From NCBI RefSeq assembly GCF_003667505.1, contig NZ_RCVJ01000051.1, positions 1-33,121 on the forward strand: a stretch of DNA of 33,121 bases. Reading direction: 5' to 3'. The stretch's first letter is position 1, and the number at the start of each line of letters is the position of its first letter. A model generated the notes under the pieces. The model had not been told where the DNA came from, did not search any database, and saw only the letters and a program-made list of their open reading frames with translations. The stretch is from Micromonospora sp. BL4 (GTDB taxonomy: Bacteria > Actinomycetota > Actinomycetes > Mycobacteriales > Micromonosporaceae). A program made the translations under genes and the position numbers. This document shows, piece after piece, positions 21,028 through 29,794 of this stretch.

Positions 21028-23145
21028 TCAGCCGGTCGGGTCGATGGTGGTGAGGCGCTGGGTGGCCCGGGACAGCGCGACATAGAGGGTGCGCACCCCG
21101 GCGCCCGGATCCGCCCGGATCTCGCTCGGTGCGACCAGCACCACGCCGTCGTACTCCATGCCCTTCGCCTCCAGGCTCGTCACCACCTGGAGCCGCGGCG
21201 CACCGAGCGCGCCGAGCCAACCGGCGACCTCGTCGCGGCGGGGAACCGGCGTGATCACACCGACCGTGCCCTCCACCTCGGCCAGCAGGCCGGTGGCCGC
21301 CTCCACGGTCGCGGTCTCCAGCTCCGTCGGCGGCACCACCAGCTCGACCGGGTCGACCCCGGTGGAGCGGACGGCGGTCGGCAGCGGCAGGTCGGGATAG
21401 AGCCGGCGGATCTCCGCCGCCGCCACCGCGAAGATCTCCGCCGAGTTGCGGTAGTTGGTGGTCAGCGTGAAGTCGTGCCGCTTGCGCCGGCCCAGCGCCT
21501 GGTCCCGGGCCCGGGTCAGCTCCTCCGGGTCACCGGTCCACGCGGTCTGCGCCGGGTCGCCCACCACCGTCCAGGAGGCCAGCCGGCCGCGCCGGCCGAC
21601 CATCCGCCACTGCATCGGCGAGACGTCCTGCGCCTCGTCGACCACCACGTGCGCGTACTCCCGGTAGTCCGCCGGACGCTCCCGGGCCGCCGCCCGCGCG
21701 GCCCGCTGCCGCTCGCCGAAGGTGCTCAGCTCGCGGACCCCGCCGGCGAGCTGGAACGGGTCACGCTTGGCCCGGGCCGGCTGCGCCGGCTTGCCGAGCA
21801 GTGCGTCCAGCTCGTCCAGCAGCGCCACGTCGGCGATCGTCAACCCGGCCGCGTCCAGGGTCTGGTACGCCGCGCTGAGCAGCCGGATCTCGGCGGTGGA
21901 GAGGATCCCGCCGGCGTACCGGCGCAGGCGGTCCTGCCGGGCCAGCCAGCCGAGCACGTGCCGGGGGTGCAGACGCGGCCACCACGCCTTGAGAAACTCC
22001 CGGAACTCCGGCCGCTCGGCGATCTCGTCCTCGAAGGCCCGCTGCTCCGGCAGCCGGCCGATGCCCGATCGGCGGGCCTGCGCCCACAGCGCGGCGAAGA
22101 CGCCGTCGAAGCCGGCCCGCCGGACCTCGTTGCGCCGGGCGCCCCGATGCAGCACGCGGTCCCGGATCCCGTCCAGCTCGGCCCGGTCCAGCCGCAGCAG
22201 CGTGCCACGGTAGAGCAGCCGCAGCTCGCCCGGGCCGCCCGGCACCGCGTCCCGGACCGCCCGCTCCAGCACCCGGCGCATCCGCAGTGAGCCCTTCACC
22301 GCCGCCACCTCGGGCGGGTCGGTGCGGGTGGCGGTCATGCCCGGGAAGAGGGTGCCCAGCGAGTGCAGCGTGGCGGTGTCCTCGCCGAGCGAGGGCAGCA
22401 CCGAGGCGATGTACTCGACGAAGACCGAGGACGGGCCGACCACCAGGATGCCGCCGCCGGCGTACCGGCTGCGGTCGGAGTACAGCAGGAAGGCGGCCCG
22501 GTGCAGGGCCACCGCGGTCTTGCCGGTGCCCGGCCCGCCGGCGACGATCGTCACCCCGGAGCCGGGCGAGCGGATCGCCTCGTCCTGCTCACGCTGGATC
22601 GTCGCCACGATGTCGCGCATGCCCCGGCCGGTGGCCCGGGACAGGGTCGCCAGCAGCGCGCCGTCGCCGACCACCGTCATCCCCTCGGGGGCGGCAGTCG
22701 GATCCAGCAGGTCGTCCTCGATCCGGGTGACCCGCTCGCTGCGGGACTGGATGGTGCGCCGGCGTACCACGCCCTGCGGCTGCGCCGGGGTGGCCTGGTA
22801 GAAGGCGGCGGCCGCCGGCGCGCGCCAGTCGACGACCAGCGTGGTCGCGTCCTCGTCGCGGATGCCGAGCCGCCCGACGTGCAGCACCTGCCGGTCCCGC
22901 AGGTCCAGCCGGCCGAAGACCAGCCCCTCGTGCTCGGCGTCGAGGGTGTGGCGTCGCTGCGCGGCGTGGAAGACCATCGCGTCGCGCTCGACGAGCGCGC
23001 CGAAGGTGCCCACCCGGGCCATCCGGTAGCCGTCCCGCTCGGCGCGGACCGCCGACTGCCGCAGTTCGGCGAGTCGGGCGTACACCCGGTCGAGGTGCCG
23101 TTGCTCGACGGCGATCTCCTGCTCCAGGGCGGTCTGGTCGGTCAA
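21028..23145 (-). CDS. helD: HelD-type RNA polymerase-associated helicase (UvrD-like superfamily 1)
   Basis: 705 residues. The N-terminus has a short charged coiled coil (LEQEIAVEQRHLDRVYARL) typical of HelD rather than UvrD. Walker A is GGPGTGKTAVALHRAAF (203-219); motif II is VVVDEAQDVSPMQWRM; motif III GDPAQTAW; motif V/VI near LEAKGMEYDGVV and LYVALSRATQRL. HelD uses ATP to release stalled RNA polymerase from DNA, and some actinobacterial members give rifampicin tolerance. The start is fixed by AGGAGGAG 6 nt before TTG 23145; the frame is open to 23196 but has no SD there. It follows the alpha/beta hydrolase gene by ~110 nt. Confidence 0.9.
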   Translation of the reverse strand: MTDQTALEQEIAVEQRHLDRVYARLAELRQSAVRAERDGYRMARVGTFGALVERDAMVFHAAQRRHTLDAEHEGLVFGRLDLRDRQVLHVGRLGIRDEDATTLVVDWRAPAAAAFYQATPAQPQGVVRRRTIQSRSERVTRIEDDLLDPTAAPEGMTVVGDGALLATLSRATGRGMRDIVATIQREQDEAIRSPGSGVTIVAGGPGTGKTAVALHRAAFLLYSDRSRYAGGGILVVGPSSVFVEYIASVLPSLGEDTATLHSLGTLFPGMTATRTDPPEVAAVKGSLRMRRVLERAVRDAVPGGPGELRLLYRGTLLRLDRAELDGIRDRVLHRGARRNEVRRAGFDGVFAALWAQARRSGIGRLPEQRAFEDEIAERPEFREFLKAWWPRLHPRHVLGWLARQDRLRRYAGGILSTAEIRLLSAAYQTLDAAGLTIADVALLDELDALLGKPAQPARAKRDPFQLAGGVRELSTFGERQRAARAAARERPADYREYAHVVVDEAQDVSPMQWRMVGRRGRLASWTVVGDPAQTAWTGDPEELTRARDQALGRRKRHDFTLTTNYRNSAEIFAVAAAEIRRLYPDLPLPTAVRSTGVDPVELVVPPTELETATVEAATGLLAEVEGTVGVITPVPRRDEVAGWLGALGAPRLQVVTSLEAKGMEYDGVVLVAPSEIRADPGAGVRTLYVALSRATQRLTTIDPTG

Positions 23146-23253
23146 CGCACGCTCCTCCTGACGTCGCCGGCAAGCGGCGCGAACCGCGCGGGCCAACCGC
23201 AGAAGGGTACGGCCCCGGGCCCGGCGTCCCGCGCCCGAGGTGCGGGAACGTGG

Positions 23254-24198
23254 TCAGGCACCCGTCCCGGCGGGAGTCGCGCCACTCGTCCGGGCGGCGG
23301 GCTCGGCGAGCACCCGGCTCAGGACGCCCGTCAGCGCGGCGTTCACCTCGTCCGGGCGTTCCATCATCAGCATGTGCCCGGCGCCCGGGCAGACGGTCAG
23401 CTCGGTGGCCGGCAGGACCGCGGCGATCGACTCGGCGCACGGCGGCGGGGTCAGCCGGTCCCGGTCGCCGACCAGGGCGGCGGCCGGCAGGTGGGCCAGC
23501 GCGGCGAGGGTGTCCAGCCGGTGCTGGGCGCCGATCGAGGCGCGGAACCCGCCGATCGAGCGCAGTGAGGCGCGGGCCACCGCCGAGGTCACCAGCCGGA
23601 TGTCGGCCGGGTCGCAGCGGTCGCCGAAGAGCATCCACCGGATGCTCGGTTGCAGCGCGCGCAGCAGCGCCCGGGGTGCCCGCCACGACCCGCACCGGGC
23701 CAGCACCCCGGCGCCGGTCGTCTCGGCCAGTCGGATCAGCCGGGCGATCCGGGGGGAGAGCCCGTAGACGGTGTGCGTGTGCCCCTCGGCGGTGGTCGAG
23801 ACGAAGACCAGGCCGGCGGTACGGGCGGCGAAGTGCCCCGGGTGGCGGTGCGCGTACTCCATGATCGTCATGCCGCCCATCGAGTGCCCGACCAGGACCA
23901 CCCGCCCGGTCGGCGCGACCGCGTCGAGCACCGCGAGCAGATCGTCGCCGAGCTGGGCCAGGGTGGCCGTAGGCAGCGGCATGCAACTGGACCTGCCGTG
24001 CCCCCGCGCGTCGTAGGTCACCACCCGCACCGCGCCGTCGGACGATGCGGTGAGGGCGTCGACCTGCCGGTGCCAGCTGCGCCCGTCCAGCGTCCAGCCG
24101 TGCAGCAGGACGGCGGTGACCGGGGCGTCCGCCGGCCCCGTCGCCTCGACGTGCAGCCGTACGCCGTCGGGCAGACCGACCTCGAACCGCTCCGGCAT
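23254..24198 (-). CDS. Alpha/beta hydrolase
   Basis: 314 residues, with GGAGG 5 nt before ATG 24198. Classic fold: oxyanion HGWTLDGRSW (33-42), nucleophile elbow GHSMGG with Ser106, acid in GDRDRLTP (Asp245 or Asp247), and His275 in GAGHMLMME. The cap region 135-215 is helical. Family members hydrolyse esters, epoxides or haloalkanes; Ser nucleophile favours an esterase/lipase type. Substrate unknown. The upstream in-frame ATG 24363 lies in the divergent leader and has no SD. Confidence 0.88.
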   Translation of the reverse strand: MPERFEVGLPDGVRLHVEATGPADAPVTAVLLHGWTLDGRSWHRQVDALTASSDGAVRVVTYDARGHGRSSCMPLPTATLAQLGDDLLAVLDAVAPTGRVVLVGHSMGGMTIMEYAHRHPGHFAARTAGLVFVSTTAEGHTHTVYGLSPRIARLIRLAETTGAGVLARCGSWRAPRALLRALQPSIRWMLFGDRCDPADIRLVTSAVARASLRSIGGFRASIGAQHRLDTLAALAHLPAAALVGDRDRLTPPPCAESIAAVLPATELTVCPGAGHMLMMERPDEVNAALTGVLSRVLAEPAARTSGATPAGTGA

Positions 24199-24344
24199 CG
24201 CCACCTCCCAGGGCCGCCCGGCACCATCCGCACCGGGATACCCGGCGGTAACACCGGCTACCCGCCATGACACCACGCCAATCGCGCCGGAGGAACATTC
24301 CCGACCACGCCCCTGGCCGGCGACGGCGGGCCAAGCTGAACGGC

Positions 24345-25004
24345 ATGGGGTCGTCGGGGGCAACGCCCGGACCGCCGGAGGGCGGACCGCTGGCGCCGGG
24401 ACGGCTGGCCGGCGGCACGCCGCGAGCCGCGCTGGCCGAGCTGCTCGCCGGTAACCGGCGCTTCGTCAGCGGCCAGCCGCTGCACGGCCACGATGTCACG
24501 GCCGCCGCGGCGGCCGCCTCCGGCGACCAGCAGCCGTACGCGGTGCTGCTCGGCTGCATCGACTCGCGGGTGCCGCTGGAGGCGATCTTCGACCAGACTT
24601 TCGGCGCGATCTGCGTGATCCGTACCGGTGGGCACGTGCTCGACCGCGCGGTGTGCGGCTCGATCGAGTACGTGGTCGGCCAGCTCGGCGTACCGCTGGT
24701 GATGGTGCTCGGCCACGAGCGGTGCGGCGCGGTGGGCGCCGCGGTGGACGCGCTGCGCTCCGGGGCGCGGCCCGGCGGCTCGCTGGCCCACCTGGTGGAC
24801 GAGATCGCCCCGGCGGTGCTCGAGGCGGGGCTGGACGACCCGGCGGTGCACCCGCTGGCGATCCGCCGGCACGTCCGGCGCACGGTGCACACCCTGCGCC
24901 ACGACGACCTGCTGGCCGGGCCGGTCGCGGCCGGCCGGGTGGCCGTGGTGGGCGGCCTCTACGACCTGGCCACCGGGGAGGTCGCCCTGCTGGACCCGGC
25001 CTGA
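24345..25004 (+). CDS. Beta-class carbonic anhydrase
   Basis: 219 residues from ATG 24345; ATG 24267 is possible (245 residues), and neither has a clear SD. It interconverts CO2 and bicarbonate in the cytoplasm. Zinc ligands are Cys71 (GCIDSRVP, with the Asp73-Arg75 dyad), His124 and Cys127 (LGHERCGAV). The first helix [15 protein letters not shown] is typical of the family. The bicarbonate is used by acetyl-CoA carboxylase, so closeness to the fatty acid synthase cluster may be meaningful, but this is inference. It ends at a bidirectional terminator. Confidence 0.93.
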   Translation: MGSSGATPGPPEGGPLAPGRLAGGTPRAALAELLAGNRRFVSGQPLHGHDVTAAAAAASGDQQPYAVLLGCIDSRVPLEAIFDQTFGAICVIRTGGHVLDRAVCGSIEYVVGQLGVPLVMVLGHERCGAVGAAVDALRSGARPGGSLAHLVDEIAPAVLEAGLDDPAVHPLAIRRHVRRTVHTLRHDDLLAGPVAAGRVAVVGGLYDLATGEVALLDPA

Positions 25005-25039
25005 ACCCGCACGGCTCTCGTCCCCGCGCACGGACGCGA

Positions 25040-25071
25040 AAACGCCCGCCGGGACCTCCCGGCGGGCGTTT
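25040..25071. terminator. Bidirectional intrinsic terminator
   Basis: Perfect 14-bp stem AAACGCCCGCCGGG (25040-25053) with CCCGGCGGGCGTTT (25058-25071) and an ACCT loop, lying between the convergent carbonic anhydrase and 109-residue protein genes. The A/T ends give short U-runs in both directions. Confidence 0.88.
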
Positions 25072-25095
25072 CCAGATGATGCGGTGGGCGAGGGC

Positions 25096-25425
25096 TCAGC
25101 CCTCGAAGACGCCGGCCTCGACCAGGCGCTTCTCGGTGGCGTCCCAGCCGTCGCCCGGGTGGGTCGCGTTGAGGTTGTTGATCTCCGCCCGGATCTTGGC
25201 GGCGTGGCCGGCCGCGGCCAGCACCCGGATCTCCTCGACGAAGGCCTCGGAGTCGGTGCGCAGGTGCGCGGTCTTGCCGTTGGTCAGGTTGCGCACGTAG
25301 GCGTGCTTGCCGCCGTTGAGCGGGATGAGGTACTTGAACTCGCCCAGCACGCTGAGGGCGCCACCCTGGCCAGCCTGGCCGGCCCGGACGGACGCGCGCG
25401 CGGTCTTAGAGGTGTTGCTCGCCAC
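25096..25425 (-). CDS. Conserved-looking 109-residue protein of unknown function
   Basis: The chosen start is GTG 25425, with AGGAG about 7 nt upstream. The protein begins with a basic Ser/Thr/Arg tail ([20 protein letters not shown]), then a compact domain with [20 protein letters not shown], a helical stretch [20 protein letters not shown], and the end [18 protein letters not shown]. It has no signal or membrane segment and one can imagine a nucleic-acid or protein-binding role from the basic tail, but I do not recognise the family. Codon use is strictly high-GC, and it has a clean SD, terminator and long regulatory leader, all signs of a well-expressed gene. Confidence 0.78.
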   Translation of the reverse strand: MASNTSKTARASVRAGQAGQGGALSVLGEFKYLIPLNGGKHAYVRNLTNGKTAHLRTDSEAFVEEIRVLAAAGHAAKIRAEINNLNATHPGDGWDATEKRLVEAGVFEG

Positions 25426-25733
25426 GGAGGTACTCCTTGCAAGACGTACGGGAGGACTAGAACGTCCGGGGGCTGTGTGCGGGCGACCACCAGGTCGGCC
25501 CACGAAGTTGTGCGCGGCACAAGCCGCCGATGGAACTGTACAGGACCACGACATCAGGCTGGTCGTCGCGGTGTCCTGAGAGGCAACCGAGACCACCCGT
25601 CCGGCTATTCCGGCCGGCGATTTTTCCGATTCCCTGGCGCACCATCCGTCACACGAGTAATCATGTGTTGCAGCAGCCACTCGGGTGGACGAGGTCGTAG
25701 GGGAAGACGCACCTCGCTCTCCGGGAGGTCACC
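25426..25733. other. Divergent promoter region (308 nt)
   Basis: Separates the 109-residue gene (minus) from the DUF3145 gene (plus). It contains a perfect palindrome TTGTGC-GCG-GCACAA at 25508-25522 and an AT-richer stretch (25610-25675) with TAATCAT that may hold the plus-strand promoter. On the minus strand TACAGT lies just upstream of the palindrome. No gene seen. Confidence 0.5.
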
Positions 25734-26225
25734 GTGCCAACGCGTGGCGTCGTATACGTCCACTCGACCCCGCTCGCCGTGTGCTCGCACGTCGAGTGGG
25801 CGATCGCGCGCGTCCTAGCCGCGCCGGTCAACCTGCAGTGGACGGCTCAGCCCGTCGACCCCGGCGCCCGCCGGGCCGAGTGCGGGTGGACCGGTCGTCC
25901 GGGGACGGGCGCCGAGCTGGCTGCTGCCCTCCGGCAGTGGCCGATGATCCGTTTCGAGGTGACCGAGGAACCGAGTCCCGGCGCCGACGGCGAGCGTTTC
26001 ATGTACGTGCCCGCGCGCGGCCTGTTCCGGGCCACCGTCGGCGCGGCCGGTGACATCCAACTCGGCGAGGACCGGCTGCGGGCGCTGATGGCCGGCGCCC
26101 GGGCCCCGGAGGCGCTGGCGCACGCGCTGGACAAGGCGCTCGGCACCGCGTGGGACGATGACCTGGAGCCCTACCGGTACGCTGGCGACGGCGCGCCGGT
26201 GACCTTGCTCACCCGGGTCGGCTGA
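25734..26225 (+). CDS. DUF3145 protein
   Basis: 163 residues from GTG 25734, with GGGAGG 6-7 nt upstream. It opens TRGVVYVHSTPLAVCSHVEW, carries WPMIRFEVTEEPS in the middle and FMYVPARGLFRATVGAAGDI later, a pattern I associate with the actinobacterial DUF3145 family. Members commonly sit next to the type II fatty acid synthase genes, as here. Function unknown; cytoplasmic, no membrane segment. Confidence 0.85.
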   Translation: MPTRGVVYVHSTPLAVCSHVEWAIARVLAAPVNLQWTAQPVDPGARRAECGWTGRPGTGAELAAALRQWPMIRFEVTEEPSPGADGERFMYVPARGLFRATVGAAGDIQLGEDRLRALMAGARAPEALAHALDKALGTAWDDDLEPYRYAGDGAPVTLLTRVG

Positions 26226-26321
26226 CCGCGCCGCCGCTGCCCCGGCCACCTGCCCGCACGTCCCGCCCGGCGACAGGTGGTCGGTAAGGTCAAGTTGCCC
26301 CGATAAGGGGGAACTGGTGGG

Positions 26322-28055
26322 ATGGGCGGCGTGCCGATTCGCCCGCGCCGCGCCAGCGTCGCCGTCGCCGCCCTGACCGCTCTGCTCGTCTCCGGCTGCT
26401 CGGGCACTGCGGACCGTCCCGCGCCGACCCCCGGTCCGACCGGCACCTCCGCCGCCCCGAGCACCCCCGCCACCACGCCGCCCGGCGACCCGGCCGCCCG
26501 GGCCGCCGCGCTGGTCGCCACGCTCTCCGACGAGGACCTGGTCGGCCAGGTGCTGATGCCGTACGCCTACGGCGACTCGGCCACGAAGGTCTCACCCGGT
26601 TCGGCCGCCGGCAACCAGGCGCTGGCCGGTGTCGACACCCCGGCCGAGATGATCGCCAAGTACCGGCTGGGCGGGCTGATCCTGGTCGGGTTCAGCGCCG
26701 ACGACCCGACCAAGGGCAACCAGGAGACCACCAACGTCGACAACCCGAAGCAGGTGCACGAGCTGACCGGCGGGCTCCGGGCCGCCGCCGGCCGGCTCGC
26801 CGCCGGCCCGGCGCCCTTCCTGATCGGCACCGACCAGGAGTACGGCGTGGTCACCCGGATCACCAACGATGTCACCGTGCTGCCCAGCGCCCTCGCCGCC
26901 GGTGCGGCCGGCGACCCGGCGCTGACCGAGGCCGCCTGGCGGGCCGCCGGCGCCGAGCTGGCCGCGATGGGCATCAACATCGACTTCGCCCCGGTGGCCG
27001 ACGTGCTGGCCACCCGCAGCACGGTGATCGGCTCCCGGTCCTACGGCGCGGACCCGAAGCGGGCCGCGGCGCAGGTCGGCGGCGCGGTCCGGGGCCTCCA
27101 GGCGGTCGGCGTCGCCGCCACCCTGAAGCACTTCCCGGGTCACGGCCACAGCGCCGACGACTCGCACCAGGACCTGCCGGTGCTCACCCAGTCCGCGGCC
27201 GCGCTGAAGAGCGGCGCCTGGCCACCGTTCACCGCCGGGATCGGCGCCGGAGCGATGGCCGTGATGTCCGGTCACCTGGACGCGCGGACCATCGACCCCG
27301 GCACCCCGGCGACCTTCTCGCACAAGCTGCTCACCGACGTCCTGCGCGGCCAGCTCGGCTTCAACGGCGTGGTGATCACCGACGGCATGAACATGCCCCC
27401 GGCGAAGCGCTGGGCCCCCGGCGAGGCCGCGGTCCGGGCGCTGAACGCCGGCAACGACCTGATCCTGATGACCCCGAACGTCGGCCAGGCGTACGACGGG
27501 CTGCTCGCCGCGCTGCGCGGCGGGTCACTGACCCGGGCCCGACTGGTCGAGGCGGTCACCCGGGTGCTGACCATGAAGTTCCGGCTGGCGGCGCTCCCCA
27601 CCGCCGAGATGTCCACGCTCAACGCCCCGGCGCACCGCGCGGCGGCGGACGCGCTGGCCGCCGGCGCGGTCACCGTGCTGCGGGGCGCCTGCGGTGGCGC
27701 GGTGCGCGGGCCGGTCACCGTCACCTCCTCCGGCGGCCGGGACGGCACCCGCGCCCTGCTCACCGAGGCGCTGACCGCGGCCGGCGTCAAGGTGGCGCCC
27801 AGCGGCGGCACGGTGGTGCACCTGGTCGGCTACGGCGACGGCGCCGCGGACCTGCGCGCCGACGCGGCGGTCACGGTCGCCATGGACACCCCGTACGTGC
27901 TGGGCAAGGCGAAGTCGCCGACGCTGCTGGCCACGTACTCCTCCAGCCGGGCGTCCATGACCGCGCTGGCCGCCGTGCTGGCCGGCAAGGCCCGCCCGGT
28001 CGGCCGGTCTCCGGTGACCGTGCCCGGTCTGCCGGCCACCACCTGCGCCACCTGA
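26322..28055 (+). CDS. Glycoside hydrolase family 3 lipoprotein (NagZ-type beta-N-acetylhexosaminidase)
   Basis: 577 residues. A lipoprotein signal ends LLVSGC with Cys26, then a Pro/Thr-rich linker to ~55. The family-3 domain follows: GTDQEYGVVTR (169-179), DFAPVADV (221-228), the NagZ loop KHFPGHGHSADDSHQDLP (269-286) with the Asp280/His282 pair that acts as general acid/base, and the nucleophile Asp354 in VITDGMNM. The His/Asp loop marks it as NagZ-like, cleaving N-acetylglucosamine from muropeptides or glycoproteins outside the cytoplasm, rather than a beta-glucosidase. A C-terminal domain (~430-577) is less conserved. It ends before the GGGGCCC hairpin. Confidence 0.9.
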   Translation: MGGVPIRPRRASVAVAALTALLVSGCSGTADRPAPTPGPTGTSAAPSTPATTPPGDPAARAAALVATLSDEDLVGQVLMPYAYGDSATKVSPGSAAGNQALAGVDTPAEMIAKYRLGGLILVGFSADDPTKGNQETTNVDNPKQVHELTGGLRAAAGRLAAGPAPFLIGTDQEYGVVTRITNDVTVLPSALAAGAAGDPALTEAAWRAAGAELAAMGINIDFAPVADVLATRSTVIGSRSYGADPKRAAAQVGGAVRGLQAVGVAATLKHFPGHGHSADDSHQDLPVLTQSAAALKSGAWPPFTAGIGAGAMAVMSGHLDARTIDPGTPATFSHKLLTDVLRGQLGFNGVVITDGMNMPPAKRWAPGEAAVRALNAGNDLILMTPNVGQAYDGLLAALRGGSLTRARLVEAVTRVLTMKFRLAALPTAEMSTLNAPAHRAAADALAAGAVTVLRGACGGAVRGPVTVTSSGGRDGTRALLTEALTAAGVKVAPSGGTVVHLVGYGDGAADLRADAAVTVAMDTPYVLGKAKSPTLLATYSSSRASMTALAAVLAGKARPVGRSPVTVPGLPATTCAT

Positions 28056-28108
28056 GCCGAGCTCGCCGACGGGTCGGCACCACCCCCGCAACCGGGGCTG
28101 AACGCGCC

Positions 28109-28151
28109 GAAGGGCCCCTTCCTGTCGCGAGGCGACGAGAAGGGGCCCTTC
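28109..28151. terminator. AAGGGGCCC hairpin between convergent genes
   Basis: Arms GAAGGGCCCCTT (28109-28120) and AAGGGGCCCTTC (28140-28151) pair perfectly, and inside them GTCG (28124-28127) pairs with CGAC (28133-28136). It lies between the NagZ-type gene and fabF and probably terminates both. A decayed relative is at 3291. Confidence 0.8.
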
Positions 28152-28238
28152 CTTGCACGGCTACAGCGGGATGGTGCCGCGGACGGCCGGGGCGCCGGCC
28201 AGCGCCTCGGCCATCCGCCGACGGGTCTCCGCCGGTGG

Positions 28239-29465
28239 TCAGGCCCGGGTGAAGACGAGAGCCACGTTGTGGCCGCCGAAGCCGAACGCGTTGTTCAACG
28301 CGGCCGGGATCTCCATCTGGCGTGCCTTGTGCGCGGCCACCTCCAGGGTGAGACCGTCGTCGGGGTCGTCGAGGTTGATCGTCGGAGGCACGACACCGTC
28401 GCGAATGGCCAGGATGGTGGCGATCGACTCCAGCGCGCCGGCCGCACCGAGCAGGTGACCGGTCATCGACTTGGTCGCGGCCAGCACCGGGTGGTCGCCG
28501 AGAGCCTTGTGCAGCGCCCCGATCTCCAGCATGTCGCCGACCGGGGTCGACGTGGCGTGCGCGTTGACGTGCACGATGTCCCGCTTGGCGACGTCCGCGT
28601 CCGCTATCGCCCTGGCGATGGCACGGATCGCGCCCTCGCCCTCGGCGTGCGGCTGCACGATGTCGTACGCGTCGGAGGTGATCCCGGCGCCGGCGAGGCG
28701 CGCGTACACCCGGGCGCCCCGGGCGGCGGCGTGGTCGGCCCGCTCCAGCACCACGATCCCGGCGCCCTCGCCGAGGACGAAGCCGTCACGACCCCGGTCC
28801 CACGGGCGGGAGGCGCGCTCCGGCTCGTCGTTGCGGGTCGACATGGCCCGCATCGAGCTGAACCCGGCGATCGGCAGCGCGTGGATGACCGCCTCGGTGC
28901 CGCCGGCCACCACCACGTCGGCCCGGCCGGCGCGGATGATGTCCAGGCCGAGCGCGATCGCTTCGGCGCCGGTGGCGCAGGCGCTGGCCACCGAGTGCAC
29001 GCCGGCCTTGGCGCCCAGCTCCAGCCCGACCCAGGCGGCCGGACCGTTCGGCATCAGCATCGGGATGGTGTGCGGGGAGACCCGCCGCGGTCCGGACGCC
29101 TCCAGGATGTCGTCCTGGGCGAGCAGGGTGGTGGCGCCGCCGATGCCGGAGCCGACGCTGACCGCCAGCCGTTCACCGTCGAGGCCGGAGTCGGCCAGGC
29201 CGGCGTCCGCCCAGGCCTGCTGCGCCGCGATGATCGCGATCGCTTCGGAGCGGTCCAGCCGGCGCAGCCGGATCCGGTCCAGCACCTCGGACGGTTCCAC
29301 GGCCAACTGGGCGGCGATCCGGACGGGCAGTTGCGCGGCCCACTCCTGGGTGAGGGCACTCACCCCGGAGCGGCCGGCGAGCATGGCGTCCCAGGTCGAC
29401 GCGACGTCCCCGCCAAGCGGGGTCGTCGCGCCGAGCCCGGTGACGACGACGTCAGGACGACTCAT
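28239..29465 (-). CDS. fabF: Beta-ketoacyl-ACP synthase II
   Basis: 408 residues. Condenses malonyl-ACP with acyl-ACP in chain elongation. The thiolase fold has the catalytic Cys163 in SACATGAEA, His303 in NAHATSTP, Lys332 and His337 in TKSMTGHLLGAAG, and the terminal NAFGFGGHN motif. It starts 2 nt after the acpP stop (coupled) and is last in the operon. The hairpin at 28109 follows. Confidence 0.96.
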   Translation of the reverse strand: MSRPDVVVTGLGATTPLGGDVASTWDAMLAGRSGVSALTQEWAAQLPVRIAAQLAVEPSEVLDRIRLRRLDRSEAIAIIAAQQAWADAGLADSGLDGERLAVSVGSGIGGATTLLAQDDILEASGPRRVSPHTIPMLMPNGPAAWVGLELGAKAGVHSVASACATGAEAIALGLDIIRAGRADVVVAGGTEAVIHALPIAGFSSMRAMSTRNDEPERASRPWDRGRDGFVLGEGAGIVVLERADHAAARGARVYARLAGAGITSDAYDIVQPHAEGEGAIRAIARAIADADVAKRDIVHVNAHATSTPVGDMLEIGALHKALGDHPVLAATKSMTGHLLGAAGALESIATILAIRDGVVPPTINLDDPDDGLTLEVAAHKARQMEIPAALNNAFGFGGHNVALVFTRA

Positions 29466-29467
29466 GA

Positions 29468-29707
29468 TCAGGACTGCGCCTCGATGTAGGTGACGGCGTC
29501 GCCGACGGTCTTGAGGTTCTGCACCTCGTTGTCCGGGATCTTGACGCCGAACTTCTCCTCGGCCGCCACCACGACCTCCACCATGGAGAGCGAGTCGACA
29601 TCGAGGTCGTCGGTGAAGGACTTCCCCTCGGCCACGTCGTCCGGGTTCACCCCGGCAACCTCTTCGAGGATCTCGGCGAGGCCGGTGGTGATCTCGTCAC
29701 GGGTCAT
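29468..29707 (-). CDS. acpP: Acyl carrier protein
   Basis: 79 residues, acidic and helical. The 4'-phosphopantetheine site is Ser39 in DLDVDSLSMVEVV. It carries the growing acyl chain for FabD, FabH and FabF encoded on either side. AAGGAA lies ~10 nt before the ATG. An 87-nt gap separates it from fabH, so extra expression from an internal promoter is possible, as often for acpP. Confidence 0.96.
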   Translation of the reverse strand: MTRDEITTGLAEILEEVAGVNPDDVAEGKSFTDDLDVDSLSMVEVVVAAEEKFGVKIPDNEVQNLKTVGDAVTYIEAQS

Positions 29708-29794
29708 TGCGGTTGGTTCCTTTCATCGGGGGTTCTCCGGCGGCCGACGTCGCCAGCCGCCACTCCTGGGGTGCGTGTGCGCCCGAGGGGGTCA

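Noticed and set aside
29348..29365. GGGTGAG/CTCACCC pair inside fabF resembling the three-half-site element
   Set aside because: Spacer is 4 not 5, third half-site is missing, and it lies in coding sequence.
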